DNA of 56,258 bases from Phycisphaerae bacterium (GTDB lineage: Bacteria; Planctomycetota; Phycisphaerae; JAAYCJ01). Every line of letters starts with the position of its first letter. Positions within the stretch are counted from its first letter, which is position 1. A program made the position numbers and the translations under genes. The notes under the pieces are model-generated. The model was not told the origin of the DNA. It did no database searches and saw only the letters and a program-made list of their open reading frames with translations. Where the stretch lies: contig JAAYCJ010000016.1 in assembly GCA_012729815.1 (NCBI GenBank), positions 1 to 56,258 of the forward strand. Direction: 5' to 3'. Of this stretch, positions 35,057 through 42,465 are shown one piece after another.

Positions 35057-35258
35057 ATCCATCTCCGAAGCCGACTTCTGATTCCACGCGTATCTCCGTG
35101 TGTCGGCGGATTGCTGGTTTGGGAGGATGCCATCAGAAGCCAAGAGGGCCATCAAGGGCTTGTGCGGGATGCCTCTCGACGGGTGTGGCTGGACAAGGAG
35201 CAGAAGCCACCTCGCCGATGGTGGAATCGTATGGGCGTGTTGGATGGCTTCTGGCGCG

Positions 35259-35279
35259 ATAGGTCGTACAACGACCTAT
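35259..35279 (+). repeat. Dispersed palindrome family, copy 2
   Basis: Perfect 9-bp arms ATAGGTCGT (35259-35267) and ACGACCTAT (35271-35279) around ACA, flanked by CG on the left and TG on the right, as in the other copies. Confidence 0.8.
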
Positions 35280-35355
35280 TGCTGTTGTCGGCCGGCTCGC
35301 ATGAGAGGAGGCGAAACAGCTTCAGAGCGGTTGTATTGGGACATACAGCGGTACG

Positions 35356-35376
35356 ATAGGTCGTGGTACGACCTAT
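35356..35376 (+). repeat. Dispersed palindrome family, copy 3
   Basis: Perfect 9-bp arms ATAGGTCGT (35356-35364) and ACGACCTAT (35368-35376) around GGT. It begins 97 bp after copy 2 in the same orientation. Confidence 0.8.
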
Positions 35377-35384
35377 TGCGGCGA

Positions 35385-35412
35385 AGAGTCCGCCGAGGGC
35401 GGCGGATCTACA
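35385..35412 (+). repeat. GC hairpin repeat (TCCGCCG-AGGG-CGGCGGA), copy 1
   Basis: A 7-bp stem with a 4-nt loop. A second copy is at 40781-40807, with identical hairpin and flanking AG on the left. Confidence 0.7.
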
Positions 35413-35423
35413 TTTGGGCGAAA

Positions 35424-35454
35424 GGACCCCGCTCCCTCACGGTCGCGGCTCTTT
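35424..35454 (+). repeat. CCCCGCTCCCTCAC repeat, copy 1
   Basis: CCCCGCTCCCTCAC followed by GGTCGCGGCTCTTT. Near-identical copy at 38709-38739 and a decayed copy at 39537-39570. Confidence 0.7.
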
Positions 35455-35479
35455 GGGGAGTGGTCGCGCGAAGTGTCAG

Positions 35480-35507
35480 GGCGGAAAAGTAGAATGTCTC
35501 CTTTTTG
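35480..35507 (+). repeat. GCGGAAAAGTAGAATGT repeat, copy 1
   Basis: GCGGAAAAGTAGAATGTC followed by a pyrimidine, CC and a run of T. The second copy is at 39613-39639 with one base different. Both copies lie 100-130 bp upstream of a URO-D-like gene. Confidence 0.75.
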
Positions 35508-35606
35508 GCCGGTTTTCGCAAGATATTCGCCTTGTGGGGTTTGGGGGCGTGCTCGAAAATGGTCTTCGGTGAATACGTCGCGTTGTGCTTTCAGTAGAGT
35601 AGAGCG

Positions 35607-36749
35607 ATGATGATTAGTCCACGCGAGAACCTGCTGCGGGTCTTCCGGCACGAGAGGCCGGAATGGGTTCCGGCGACCGGGCATTGCGATCCGTACAACC
35701 AGCCCAATCGCGAAGGGATGGACCCCGCGCTGGCTGAGGCGCTGGGCGAGGTCCGCTGGGGCGATGAGGCTTCGGTGACGCTGTCGCGGTATCTGGGGCT
35801 GGACATCATGGACGGGTGCGCGATGCCGGTGCGCATCACGCGGCGCAACGTGTCCGTCGAGCAGCAGGTGGAGGGCGACCAGACGACGTGGGTGTGGCAC
35901 ACGCCGGCGGGCGACCTGCGAGAGGGCATCCGGGTCTGCCGCGATGTTAGCGGGGCTGTGTCCAGTAACCGTACGGAGCACATGGTCAAGGGCCCGGAGG
36001 ATCTGCCCGCGTTGGCGGCGATCTTCGAGGACGAGGTCATCGAGAGCGACGCTGAGGGAATCGAGCGGATACGGCAGCGGCGCGAACGACTCGGCGACGA
36101 CGGGGTGACGGTGATCGGCATGCCGGGTACGCCGCTGGGCATGATGGTGCGGGACTATTCGGGGGTGGCGGCGCTGGCATACCTCTGGGCGGACGCGCCG
36201 CGGGCGATGCACGACCTCTTCGCCGTCGTGGAGGCCAACTATCGCAAGCGCCTGGCGGTCGGCTTGGGGTGCGACGCCGACGCGGTGATCGCGGTCGATG
36301 ACACGTCGACCACGGCGATCTCGCCGGCGATGTTCGAGGCGTGCAACATGGACCTGACCGACGCGCGGGCGGATGCGGCCCACGCGGCTGGGAAGCTGTA
36401 TTTTCATCACTCCTGCGGGCTTATCCGCAGCCTGCTGCCGCTTTACAGACGCACGAAGATGGATGCCGTGCACGGTTATACCATTCCGCCGGTCGGGAAC
36501 GTGACAGTGGCGGCGGGGCGCGAGGCGTTGGGCGGCCGGATCAGCATTATGGCCGTCGTCGACCAGTTGGCTGGGCCGATGGCCGATCGCGCGGCGGTGC
36601 GGAAGAGCATCCACAGGATGATCGAAGACGCCCGGCCGTGGGATCATTTCATGCTGATGCTCGCGGGCTATCCGAACCGGACCATGGAGCAGACGACCTT
36701 CGTGGTCGATTGCTGCCGCGAGCTGGGCGGCAGGCCTTGTCGCTCGTGA
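35607..36749 (+). CDS. URO-D/MtaA-family protein 1 (cobalamin-type methyltransferase-like)
   Basis: 380 residues with the start pattern S-P-R-E-N-L-L-R-V-F-R-H-E-R-P-E-W-V-P of the uroporphyrinogen decarboxylase superfamily. The zinc-thiol motif of MtaA-like methyltransferases, H-x-C, is visible in Y-F-H-H-S-C-G. The catalytic aspartate region of true HemE (F-D-S/T near the N-terminus) is not clear, so heme synthesis is unlikely. Planctomycetes have many such paralogs, and some act on methylated compounds; the substrate is unknown. No corrinoid protein is adjacent. The ribosome site is weak. Confidence 0.8.
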   Translation: MMISPRENLLRVFRHERPEWVPATGHCDPYNQPNREGMDPALAEALGEVRWGDEASVTLSRYLGLDIMDGCAMPVRITRRNVSVEQQVEGDQTTWVWHTPAGDLREGIRVCRDVSGAVSSNRTEHMVKGPEDLPALAAIFEDEVIESDAEGIERIRQRRERLGDDGVTVIGMPGTPLGMMVRDYSGVAALAYLWADAPRAMHDLFAVVEANYRKRLAVGLGCDADAVIAVDDTSTTAISPAMFEACNMDLTDARADAAHAAGKLYFHHSCGLIRSLLPLYRRTKMDAVHGYTIPPVGNVTVAAGREALGGRISIMAVVDQLAGPMADRAAVRKSIHRMIEDARPWDHFMLMLAGYPNRTMEQTTFVVDCCRELGGRPCRS

Positions 36750-36872
36750 GGACTCCGTCCGCCGTGTATGTAGAGGACCTGCGACTGGGGCTGTGAAGTC
36801 AGAACGTATCGGAAGGAAGACTGACACATACTCACTTGGTTCATTTTCACCTCAACCGGGAGCCGTGACGAA

Positions 36873-38609
36873 ATGAATACGACATCGATACCCATGGGCT
36901 CTTCGGACGCCGTCAAGTCGGAGCCGATTTATGGCATTCGAATTTTACGCGACGTGAAGGTTCCGATGCGCGATGGGGTGCGGCTTTCGGCTAACATCTT
37001 CCTGCCCGAGACCGAGGGGCGGTTCCCCGTTATCTTCGAGCGCATGCCGTATGGCGACAGCGGGCGCGAACCGGGCGAATTCTATGCTCGACGCGGATAT
37101 GCCTTCGTTATCCAGGACTGCCGCGGACGGCACGACTCGGAAGGCGAATTCTACCCGTTCCGCGACGATACCCCGGACGGTCTGGACAGCCTGGACTGGA
37201 TCTGTGCGCAGCCGTGGAGCAACGGGCGGGTGGGGATGTTCGGAGCGTCCTATCTTGCGGGAGTGCAGTGGGCGGTTGCGGGGGAGCGGCATCCCGCGCT
37301 GCAGGCCATCGTGCCTATCGTGGTTCCGTGCGATTTCTGGAAGAGCGGATATTGGCGCAATGGCGCGTTCAGCCTGGCGCTCAACTCCTTGTGGACCTGC
37401 CTGGAGATCGCCAGTCGGACCAGTGATCTGGGCATGATTCCGTGTTACGATCTGAACAAGTTCTTCCGGCATCTGCCGCTGCGCACGCTGGACAGCCATG
37501 CCGGCCGACCGTGTGAGTTCTGGCAGGATTTCCTGAAGCACTCACAGTACGATGATTACTGGCGGCGCATGAATGTGATCCAGGGCCGGTTTGACCAGGT
37601 CGCGGTTCCGGCTTACCTCATGTGCGGCTGGTACGACTATTACCCCGGCGAGTTTTTTGATGCATTCCTGGGCATGCGGACCCAGGCGCGGGGCAAGGCG
37701 CGCGAACAATCGAGGATCATCATGGGCCCGTGGAGCCATTTGATCAGCCTTTCGCCGAAGCTCGGCGAGGTCGATTTTGGGGCGCATTCCCACCTCAATA
37801 TCAACTCGCTGGCCCTGCGCTGGTTCGATTGCCTTCTGAAGGACATGAACACCGGTATTCTCGACGAACCTCCCATTGCCATTTTCGTGATGGGCATTAA
37901 CGAATGGCGGCATGAGAACGAGTGGCCGTTGGCGCGGACGCGATTTACGGACTACTACCTGCACAGCGGCGGCGCCGCCGGCTGCGATCCCGATGATGGA
38001 TACCTCAGCGTGGAGCCACCTCAAGACGAACCGCCGGATCAGTATACATATGATCCGGACGATCCGGTGCCGACTCTGGGCGGAAACCACTCGATCTGCT
38101 GGCAAGACGCTTTCCACGTGATTCAACCCGGTCCGTTCGATCAGCGGTCGATCGAGCAACGGCCCGACGTGTTGACCTATACGACGCCACCGATGGAGGC
38201 GGACACGGAAGTGACGGGTCCCATCGTTCTGCACCTCTACGCTGCGACCGATGCTTGCGACACCGACTGGACGGCCAAACTGGTCGACGTGCATCCGGAC
38301 GGTCGGGCCATCAATCTTACCGAAGGCAACGTGCGGGCCCGGTTCAGCAAGTCCGTTCATGAGCCGCCGGAGCTGCTTGAACCGGGCAAGGTGTACGCTT
38401 ACAGAATCGAGATTCAGCCGACGAGTAACGTGTTTCTGAAGGGGCACCGGATTCGCCTCGAGATATCCAGCAGCAACTTCCCTCTGTGGGATCGCAATCC
38501 GAACACGGGCCACGAGCAAGGTCAGGATGCCGAGTTGCGAGTCGCCCGGCAGACCGTCTTTCATAGTACGGAGTATCCATCGCGAATCGTGCTTCCGCTG
38601 ATTCCTTGA
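36873..38609 (+). CDS. CocE/NonD-family alpha/beta hydrolase (X-Pro dipeptidyl-peptidase S15 type)
   Basis: 578 residues. N-terminal hydrolase: V-P-M-R-D-G-V-R-L-S-A-N-I-F near 30-44, nucleophile Ser126 in G-A-S-Y, the Asp region in C-G-W-Y-D-Y-Y, and the catalytic-type His in G-P-W-S-H. The C-terminal jelly-roll domain of this family (V-T-G-P-I-V-L-H-L-Y-A and G-H-R-I-R-L-E-I-S-S-S-N-F) follows. Members split acyl esters, cephalosporin-type esters or X-Pro peptides. No signal peptide is seen, so it is probably cytoplasmic. It follows the URO-D-like gene by 123 bp. Confidence 0.88.
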   Translation: MNTTSIPMGSSDAVKSEPIYGIRILRDVKVPMRDGVRLSANIFLPETEGRFPVIFERMPYGDSGREPGEFYARRGYAFVIQDCRGRHDSEGEFYPFRDDTPDGLDSLDWICAQPWSNGRVGMFGASYLAGVQWAVAGERHPALQAIVPIVVPCDFWKSGYWRNGAFSLALNSLWTCLEIASRTSDLGMIPCYDLNKFFRHLPLRTLDSHAGRPCEFWQDFLKHSQYDDYWRRMNVIQGRFDQVAVPAYLMCGWYDYYPGEFFDAFLGMRTQARGKAREQSRIIMGPWSHLISLSPKLGEVDFGAHSHLNINSLALRWFDCLLKDMNTGILDEPPIAIFVMGINEWRHENEWPLARTRFTDYYLHSGGAAGCDPDDGYLSVEPPQDEPPDQYTYDPDDPVPTLGGNHSICWQDAFHVIQPGPFDQRSIEQRPDVLTYTTPPMEADTEVTGPIVLHLYAATDACDTDWTAKLVDVHPDGRAINLTEGNVRARFSKSVHEPPELLEPGKVYAYRIEIQPTSNVFLKGHRIRLEISSSNFPLWDRNPNTGHEQGQDAELRVARQTVFHSTEYPSRIVLPLIP

Positions 38610-38708
38610 TGGGAGTCTCCGGGCAGCGTCGGGAGCAGAGAGCGAAGCAGGTGGAGTGGCGGGAGGTCGGCAGAGGAGAGGCTTTGGGGGCCGTTTTCGG
38701 CGGCTGAG

Positions 38709-38739
38709 GGCCCCGCTCCCTCACAGTCGCGGCTCTTTT
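38709..38739 (+). repeat. CCCCGCTCCCTCAC repeat, copy 2
   Basis: CCCCGCTCCCTCAC followed by AGTCGCGGCTCTTTT, one base different from the copy at 35424. It lies between the CocE-like stop and the stop of the convergent histidine phosphatase. Confidence 0.7.
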
Positions 38740-38774
38740 CGTGGCAGGTTGCGCGTTGAGTTCGGGTGGTTGGG

Positions 38775-39389
38775 TCAGATTGTGTGGGTTTGGCGGTTGC
38801 AGAAATCCATCGTCCACGCGCCGTTGTAGCTGACGGACGTCATGCCGCAGTTGTCGTGGGGGAATCGGATTGGGCTGCGGGTATCGAAAAGGAGGTTGAG
38901 GAGTTCTCTGATGAAGAGGCCGTGGGTGACCATCAGGATGGAGTGGTTTGGTCTGGCGGCGGCGTCTTTGATCCGCTGGGCGGTTGTGTGGACCCTGCAG
39001 AGGCCGTCGGCGAAGGATTCGGGTTCGACGGGTTTGACTGCCTGGTTGTTTCGGTAGGAGAAGAGGTTGGCGAGGCGGTCGGGCACGGAGGCGGGCTGGG
39101 CGTTCCAGGAGGGGCTGGGGTGGGGTTCTCGTTCCTGCCAGCAGGCTTCGGCGATTTCGGGCCATATTTCGGCGCGTTGATGCGTTGTTTCGAGATAGGG
39201 GGCGATGGTTTCGAGGGCGCGTTGGAGCGGGCTGACGAGGATTTCGTCGAAGTGCCGCGATGTCAGGCAGCGGGCAAGAGCAGAAGCCTGAGCGTGGCCT
39301 TGAGGGGAGAGGGAGTCGTGGGAGAGGACGGAGTAGTCGCCGTTGGCGTTTCCTTTGGACTCGGCGTGTCGGACGATGAGCAGGTTCAT
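38775..39389 (-). CDS. Histidine phosphatase superfamily protein
   Basis: 204 residues. The phosphohistidine motif L-L-I-V-R-H-A-E-S is at 3-11, L-S-P-Q-G-H-A-Q-A follows, and the second catalytic His is in V-T-H-G-L-F. This is the phosphoglycerate-mutase-like fold, covering mutases and phosphatases acting on sugar phosphates, proteins or nucleotides. Its size fits a broad-range phosphatase. It stands alone, facing the CocE-like gene. Confidence 0.88.
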   Translation of the reverse strand: MNLLIVRHAESKGNANGDYSVLSHDSLSPQGHAQASALARCLTSRHFDEILVSPLQRALETIAPYLETTHQRAEIWPEIAEACWQEREPHPSPSWNAQPASVPDRLANLFSYRNNQAVKPVEPESFADGLCRVHTTAQRIKDAAARPNHSILMVTHGLFIRELLNLLFDTRSPIRFPHDNCGMTSVSYNGAWTMDFCNRQTHTI

Positions 39390-39739
39390 GGTTCTCCTGA
39401 TCCCGGCTGGGCGTTGCTTTTTGTCGTGATGGTCGGTAGTCCGCTACGCGACGGGGTTGATGATACCGCGATTCGGGCTGGGGATTCAATGGTTGTGGTA
39501 GGGATGGAAAGAGGCTTCAGGGCCGCCTGTGGCGGTTGAGGGGGCTCGCTCCCAGCGGTCGGGGCTCTATCTGGAGGGGAACCGCGATTGGGGATCGGCG
39601 GAGGCGGCGGGTGGCGGAAAAGTAGAATGTCCCCTTTTTCTGAGCGGGGCGGGATTGACTTTGGGGTTGGGCGGCGGTAGAGGTATGCGGCGTTGTGTTT
39701 GGATGAGGAAGATGGCGTGTGCATGGCGAGGAGTGTGCG
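39390..39739. other. 350-bp divergent intergenic region with repeats
   Basis: Between the histidine phosphatase start and the second URO-D-like gene. It holds a decayed CCCCGCTCCCTC-type element (39537-39570) and copy 2 of the AAAAGTAGAATGT element (39613-39639), in the same order as upstream of the first URO-D-like gene. No gene is seen. Confidence 0.6.
39613..39639 (+). repeat. GCGGAAAAGTAGAATGT repeat, copy 2
   Basis: Same element as at 35480-35507, with C instead of T in the pyrimidine stretch, and again followed by a run of T. Confidence 0.75.
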
Positions 39740-40756
39740 ATGACGTCTCGAGAGCGGGTGCGGCGGGCGTTGCGGTTTGAGAGGCCGGATCGGGTGGCGC
39801 GGGATTTGTGGGTTTTGGATGGGGCGATGGTGCATCACAAGGCGGCGGTGGAGGCGTTGCGGGAGCGGTTCCCAGGGGACATCGCGCATCCGCCGATTCA
39901 TCAGCCGCGGCTGGCGCATCAGGTGGGTCATCCGACCGAAGTCGGGACGTACGTGGATGAGTGGGGGTGTCGGTTTGAGAACATTCAGCGGGGCGTGGTG
40001 GGCGAGGTGAAAGAGCCGCTGGTGGGCGAGTGGAGCGAGTTGGGCAAGGTGAAGGCGCCGATGGAGCTGGTGGGCGTCGGGTTGGAGGAGGTGGACGGGT
40101 TCTGCGAGTCGACGGAGACGTTCGTGCTGGCGGGGTGGGGCACTCCCTTTGAGCGGATGCAGTACATTCGCGGTTCGGAGAACCTGTACATGGACATCGC
40201 GGATCCGCCGGCGGAGTTTTTCGAGCTGCGGAGGATGGTACACGAATTCAACCTGGCGGGCCAGGAGGCGTTGTGCCGGACGAAGATTGACGGGATCATT
40301 TTCGCGGACGATTGGGGGAGTCAGAAGGCGCTGCTGATCAGTCCGGCGCGGTGGCGGGAGTTGTACAAGCCGCTGTACCGGGATTACGCGGCGATGGCCA
40401 AGGCGGCTGGGAAGTTCGTGTTCATGCACTCGGACGGGTACATCATGGACATCTACGAGGACCTGATCGAGATCGGGGTGGACGCGATCAACAGCCAGCT
40501 TTTCTGCATGCCGATCGAGGAGATCGGGAAGCGTTTCGCGGGTCGGATCACGTTCTGGGGCGAGATTGACCGTCAGAATCTGATGCCGCGCGGGACGGTC
40601 GGGCAGGTGCGTGAAGGGGTTCGGCGGGTGTGGCGGAATCTGGCCCGCGAGGGCGGCGGGGTGATCGCGCAGTTCGAGTACGGGATCGACACGCGGCCGG
40701 AGAACGCGGTGGCGGCGTTCGAGGAATGGGAGCAGGCGGGTTGCGGGGCGGGTTGA
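39740..40756 (+). CDS. URO-D/MtaA-family protein 2
   Basis: 338 residues beginning T-S-R-E-R-V-R-R-A-L-R-F-E-R-P-D-R-V, the superfamily start. The motif that is H-x-C in the first paralog reads F-M-H-S-D-G-Y here, so the metal-ligand cysteine is Asp. This is the larger subgroup of URO-D-like proteins of unknown substrate common in planctomycetes. The frame extends to 39719, but the ATG at 39740 has GAGGAG seven bases upstream. It shares upstream repeats with the first URO-D-like gene although the proteins are only distantly alike. Confidence 0.82.
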   Translation: MTSRERVRRALRFERPDRVARDLWVLDGAMVHHKAAVEALRERFPGDIAHPPIHQPRLAHQVGHPTEVGTYVDEWGCRFENIQRGVVGEVKEPLVGEWSELGKVKAPMELVGVGLEEVDGFCESTETFVLAGWGTPFERMQYIRGSENLYMDIADPPAEFFELRRMVHEFNLAGQEALCRTKIDGIIFADDWGSQKALLISPARWRELYKPLYRDYAAMAKAAGKFVFMHSDGYIMDIYEDLIEIGVDAINSQLFCMPIEEIGKRFAGRITFWGEIDRQNLMPRGTVGQVREGVRRVWRNLAREGGGVIAQFEYGIDTRPENAVAAFEEWEQAGCGAG

Positions 40757-40780
40757 GGGGATTGGCTTCGAAGGGGGAGG

Positions 40781-40807
40781 GAGTCCGCCGAGGGCGGCGG
40801 ACCCACA
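40781..40807 (+). repeat. GC hairpin repeat (TCCGCCG-AGGG-CGGCGGA), copy 2
   Basis: Same stem and loop as at 35385-35412. It sits just after the URO-D-like stop and just before the phosphomannomutase promoter, and could terminate transcription only weakly because no T run follows. Confidence 0.7.
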
Positions 40808-40824
40808 ATGGCGGCGGGTGGCGC

Positions 40825-40852
40825 TTGATTGGGGCGGGTTGGGGCCTATAAT
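40825..40852 (+). promoter_or_regulatory. Promoter of the phosphomannomutase gene
   Basis: TTGATT (40825-40830) and a consensus TATAAT (40847-40852) are separated by 16 bp. The predicted start (about 40859-40860) coincides with an ATG at 40860, so the longer protein form could come from a leaderless transcript. Confidence 0.7.
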
Positions 40853-40859
40853 GGGGGCG

Positions 40860-42440
40860 ATGAGCGCTTTGCAGGATCCAAAGGATTACAAGCGACAGTG
40901 CCCGGGGCAGACGTACCGGATTTCGGACGCGGTATGCAAGACGCGTCAGATGCGGAACTATCCGGTGTGCCAGGAGTGCCCCTTTCGCGATGCGGATCGC
41001 GGGGCAGTGAAACCACGGACGAACCCGGTGGGGTCGAAGAACCTCGAGAGGGGCAGTGAAATGGACGCGATATTCAAGGCTTATGACGTTCGCGGCGTGT
41101 ATCCGGATCAGTTGAACGAGGAGATAGCGTGGTGCATCGGGTATGCGACGGCGCAGTTTTTGCGGGGTCAGCTATCGGGGATCGACCGGACGGACCCGCA
41201 GCTTAACAGCCTGGCGATCGGCTCGGACATGCGCAAGAGCAGCCCATCGCTGTGCCAGGCGTTTGTGGAGGGGGCGTTGGGCGGCGGGATGAACGTGGTG
41301 GACGTTGGGATGATCGACACGTCGCAGATCTACTTCGCGGTCAACCACCTCAAGAGCGGCGGCGGCGTTCAGACGACGGCGAGCCACAATCCGGCGCAGT
41401 ACAACGGCTTTAAGATCACCGGTCCGGGCGGCAAGCCGATCGGTCAGGACACGGGTCTGATGGAGATCAAGCGGATCGCGCTGGCGGTGCCGCCGCGGTC
41501 GGCGACGGCGCAGGGGACCTTGACGCGGCGGGATCTGGCGCCGGAGTACAAGGCGTTCGTGCGGAGTTTTTTGCGTGGTCCGGGTCGGAAGCTGAAGGTG
41601 GCGATCGACGCGTCAAACGGGATGGCGGGCAAGATGTGGCCGATCGTGTTCGGCGACCTGGCCGACCTGGAGACGGTGGAGTTGAATTTCGAGCACAAGG
41701 GCGAGTTTGCGCACGATCCGAACCCGCTGGTGGCGGCGAATTTGCGGCAGCTTCAGGCGGCGGTCAGGAAGCACGGCTGCAATCTGGGGATCTGTTTCGA
41801 CGGCGATTCGGACCGGTCGATGATCGTGGACGAAAAGGGGCAGATCGTGCCGTGCGATCTGCTGACGGCGCTGCTGGCGAAGGCATTTTTGCGATGGACG
41901 CCGGGTTCGACGGTGGTGTACGACCTTCGGAGCAGCCGGGTGGTCAAGGAGGAGATCGAGAAGTCAGGCGGGGTTCCGCGGCGCGAGCGGGTGGGGCATT
42001 CGTTCATGAAGCGGGCGATGGCGGAGAGCAACGCGGTGTTCGGCGGGGAGCTGTCGGGGCACTTCTACTTCAAGGACAACTGGTATTGCGATTCGGGATA
42101 TCTGGCGGTGGTGGCGCTGCTGAACGTGATCGAGCAGGAGGGCGGCAAGCCGGTGTCGAAGCTGGTGGCTCCGCTTCGGCGGTACGCGCAGTCGGGCGAG
42201 TTGAATTTTACGACCGACGATAAGGACGCGCGGATCAAGGCGTTGGGCGAGCAGTTCAGCGACGGGCAGGTCGACTATCTGGACGGGATCACGGTGCAGT
42301 ATGCGGACTGGTGGTTCAACGTCCGCAAGAGCAACACGGAGCCGCTGTTGCGGCTGAACATGGAGGCGAAGGACAAGGGGCTGCTGACCGCGAAGCTGGC
42401 GGAGGTGGCGCCGATGCTGGGCGAGCCGGAGGAGCACTGA
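40860..42440 (+). CDS. manB: Phosphomannomutase/phosphoglucomutase with cysteine-rich N-terminal extension
   Basis: 526 residues from the ATG at 40860. From residue 68 on it is a full alpha-D-phosphohexomutase: I-F-K-A-Y-D-V-R-G-V-Y-P, the phosphoserine loop T-A-S-H-N-P, the metal site D-G-D-S-D-R, the sugar loop G-G-E-L-S-G-H, and the phosphate loop R-K-S-N-T-E-P. It interconverts mannose- or glucose-6- and 1-phosphates for sugar-nucleotide synthesis. The first 67 residues contain Cys14, Cys26, Cys37 and Cys40, a possible metal site not part of the family. An internal ATG at 41061 (residue 68) has its own GAGGGG ribosome site and gives a normal-length enzyme, so two products are possible. 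The role fits the surface glycan genes. Confidence 0.88.
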   Translation: MSALQDPKDYKRQCPGQTYRISDAVCKTRQMRNYPVCQECPFRDADRGAVKPRTNPVGSKNLERGSEMDAIFKAYDVRGVYPDQLNEEIAWCIGYATAQFLRGQLSGIDRTDPQLNSLAIGSDMRKSSPSLCQAFVEGALGGGMNVVDVGMIDTSQIYFAVNHLKSGGGVQTTASHNPAQYNGFKITGPGGKPIGQDTGLMEIKRIALAVPPRSATAQGTLTRRDLAPEYKAFVRSFLRGPGRKLKVAIDASNGMAGKMWPIVFGDLADLETVELNFEHKGEFAHDPNPLVAANLRQLQAAVRKHGCNLGICFDGDSDRSMIVDEKGQIVPCDLLTALLAKAFLRWTPGSTVVYDLRSSRVVKEEIEKSGGVPRRERVGHSFMKRAMAESNAVFGGELSGHFYFKDNWYCDSGYLAVVALLNVIEQEGGKPVSKLVAPLRRYAQSGELNFTTDDKDARIKALGEQFSDGQVDYLDGITVQYADWWFNVRKSNTEPLLRLNMEAKDKGLLTAKLAEVAPMLGEPEEH

Positions 42441-42465
42441 TCGGCGGCGTGATGGGGGGCGGCGG

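Larger units (their letters stand above)
35057..35606. other. 550-bp intergenic region packed with dispersed repeats
   Basis: Between the GNAT start and the first URO-D-like gene. In order: palindrome copies 2 and 3 (35259-35279, 35356-35376), a GC hairpin element (35385-35412), a CCCCGCTCCCTCAC element (35424-35454), and an AAAAGTAGAATGT element (35480-35507). The region between is non-coding as far as I can see. Confidence 0.7.

Noticed and set aside
35259-35376. Two palindromes 97 bp apart read as a short CRISPR array
   Set aside because: Only two units here, the repeat is a perfect palindrome, the interval is far longer than usual spacers, and no cas gene is present.
35480-35507. Insertion-sequence end near the AAAAGTAGAATGT element
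   Set aside because: No transposase frame and no matching inverted end or target duplication is visible within the region.
35373-36827. 484-residue minus-strand frame opposite the first URO-D-like gene
   Set aside because: Antisense to a recognised gene and runs through the repeat elements.
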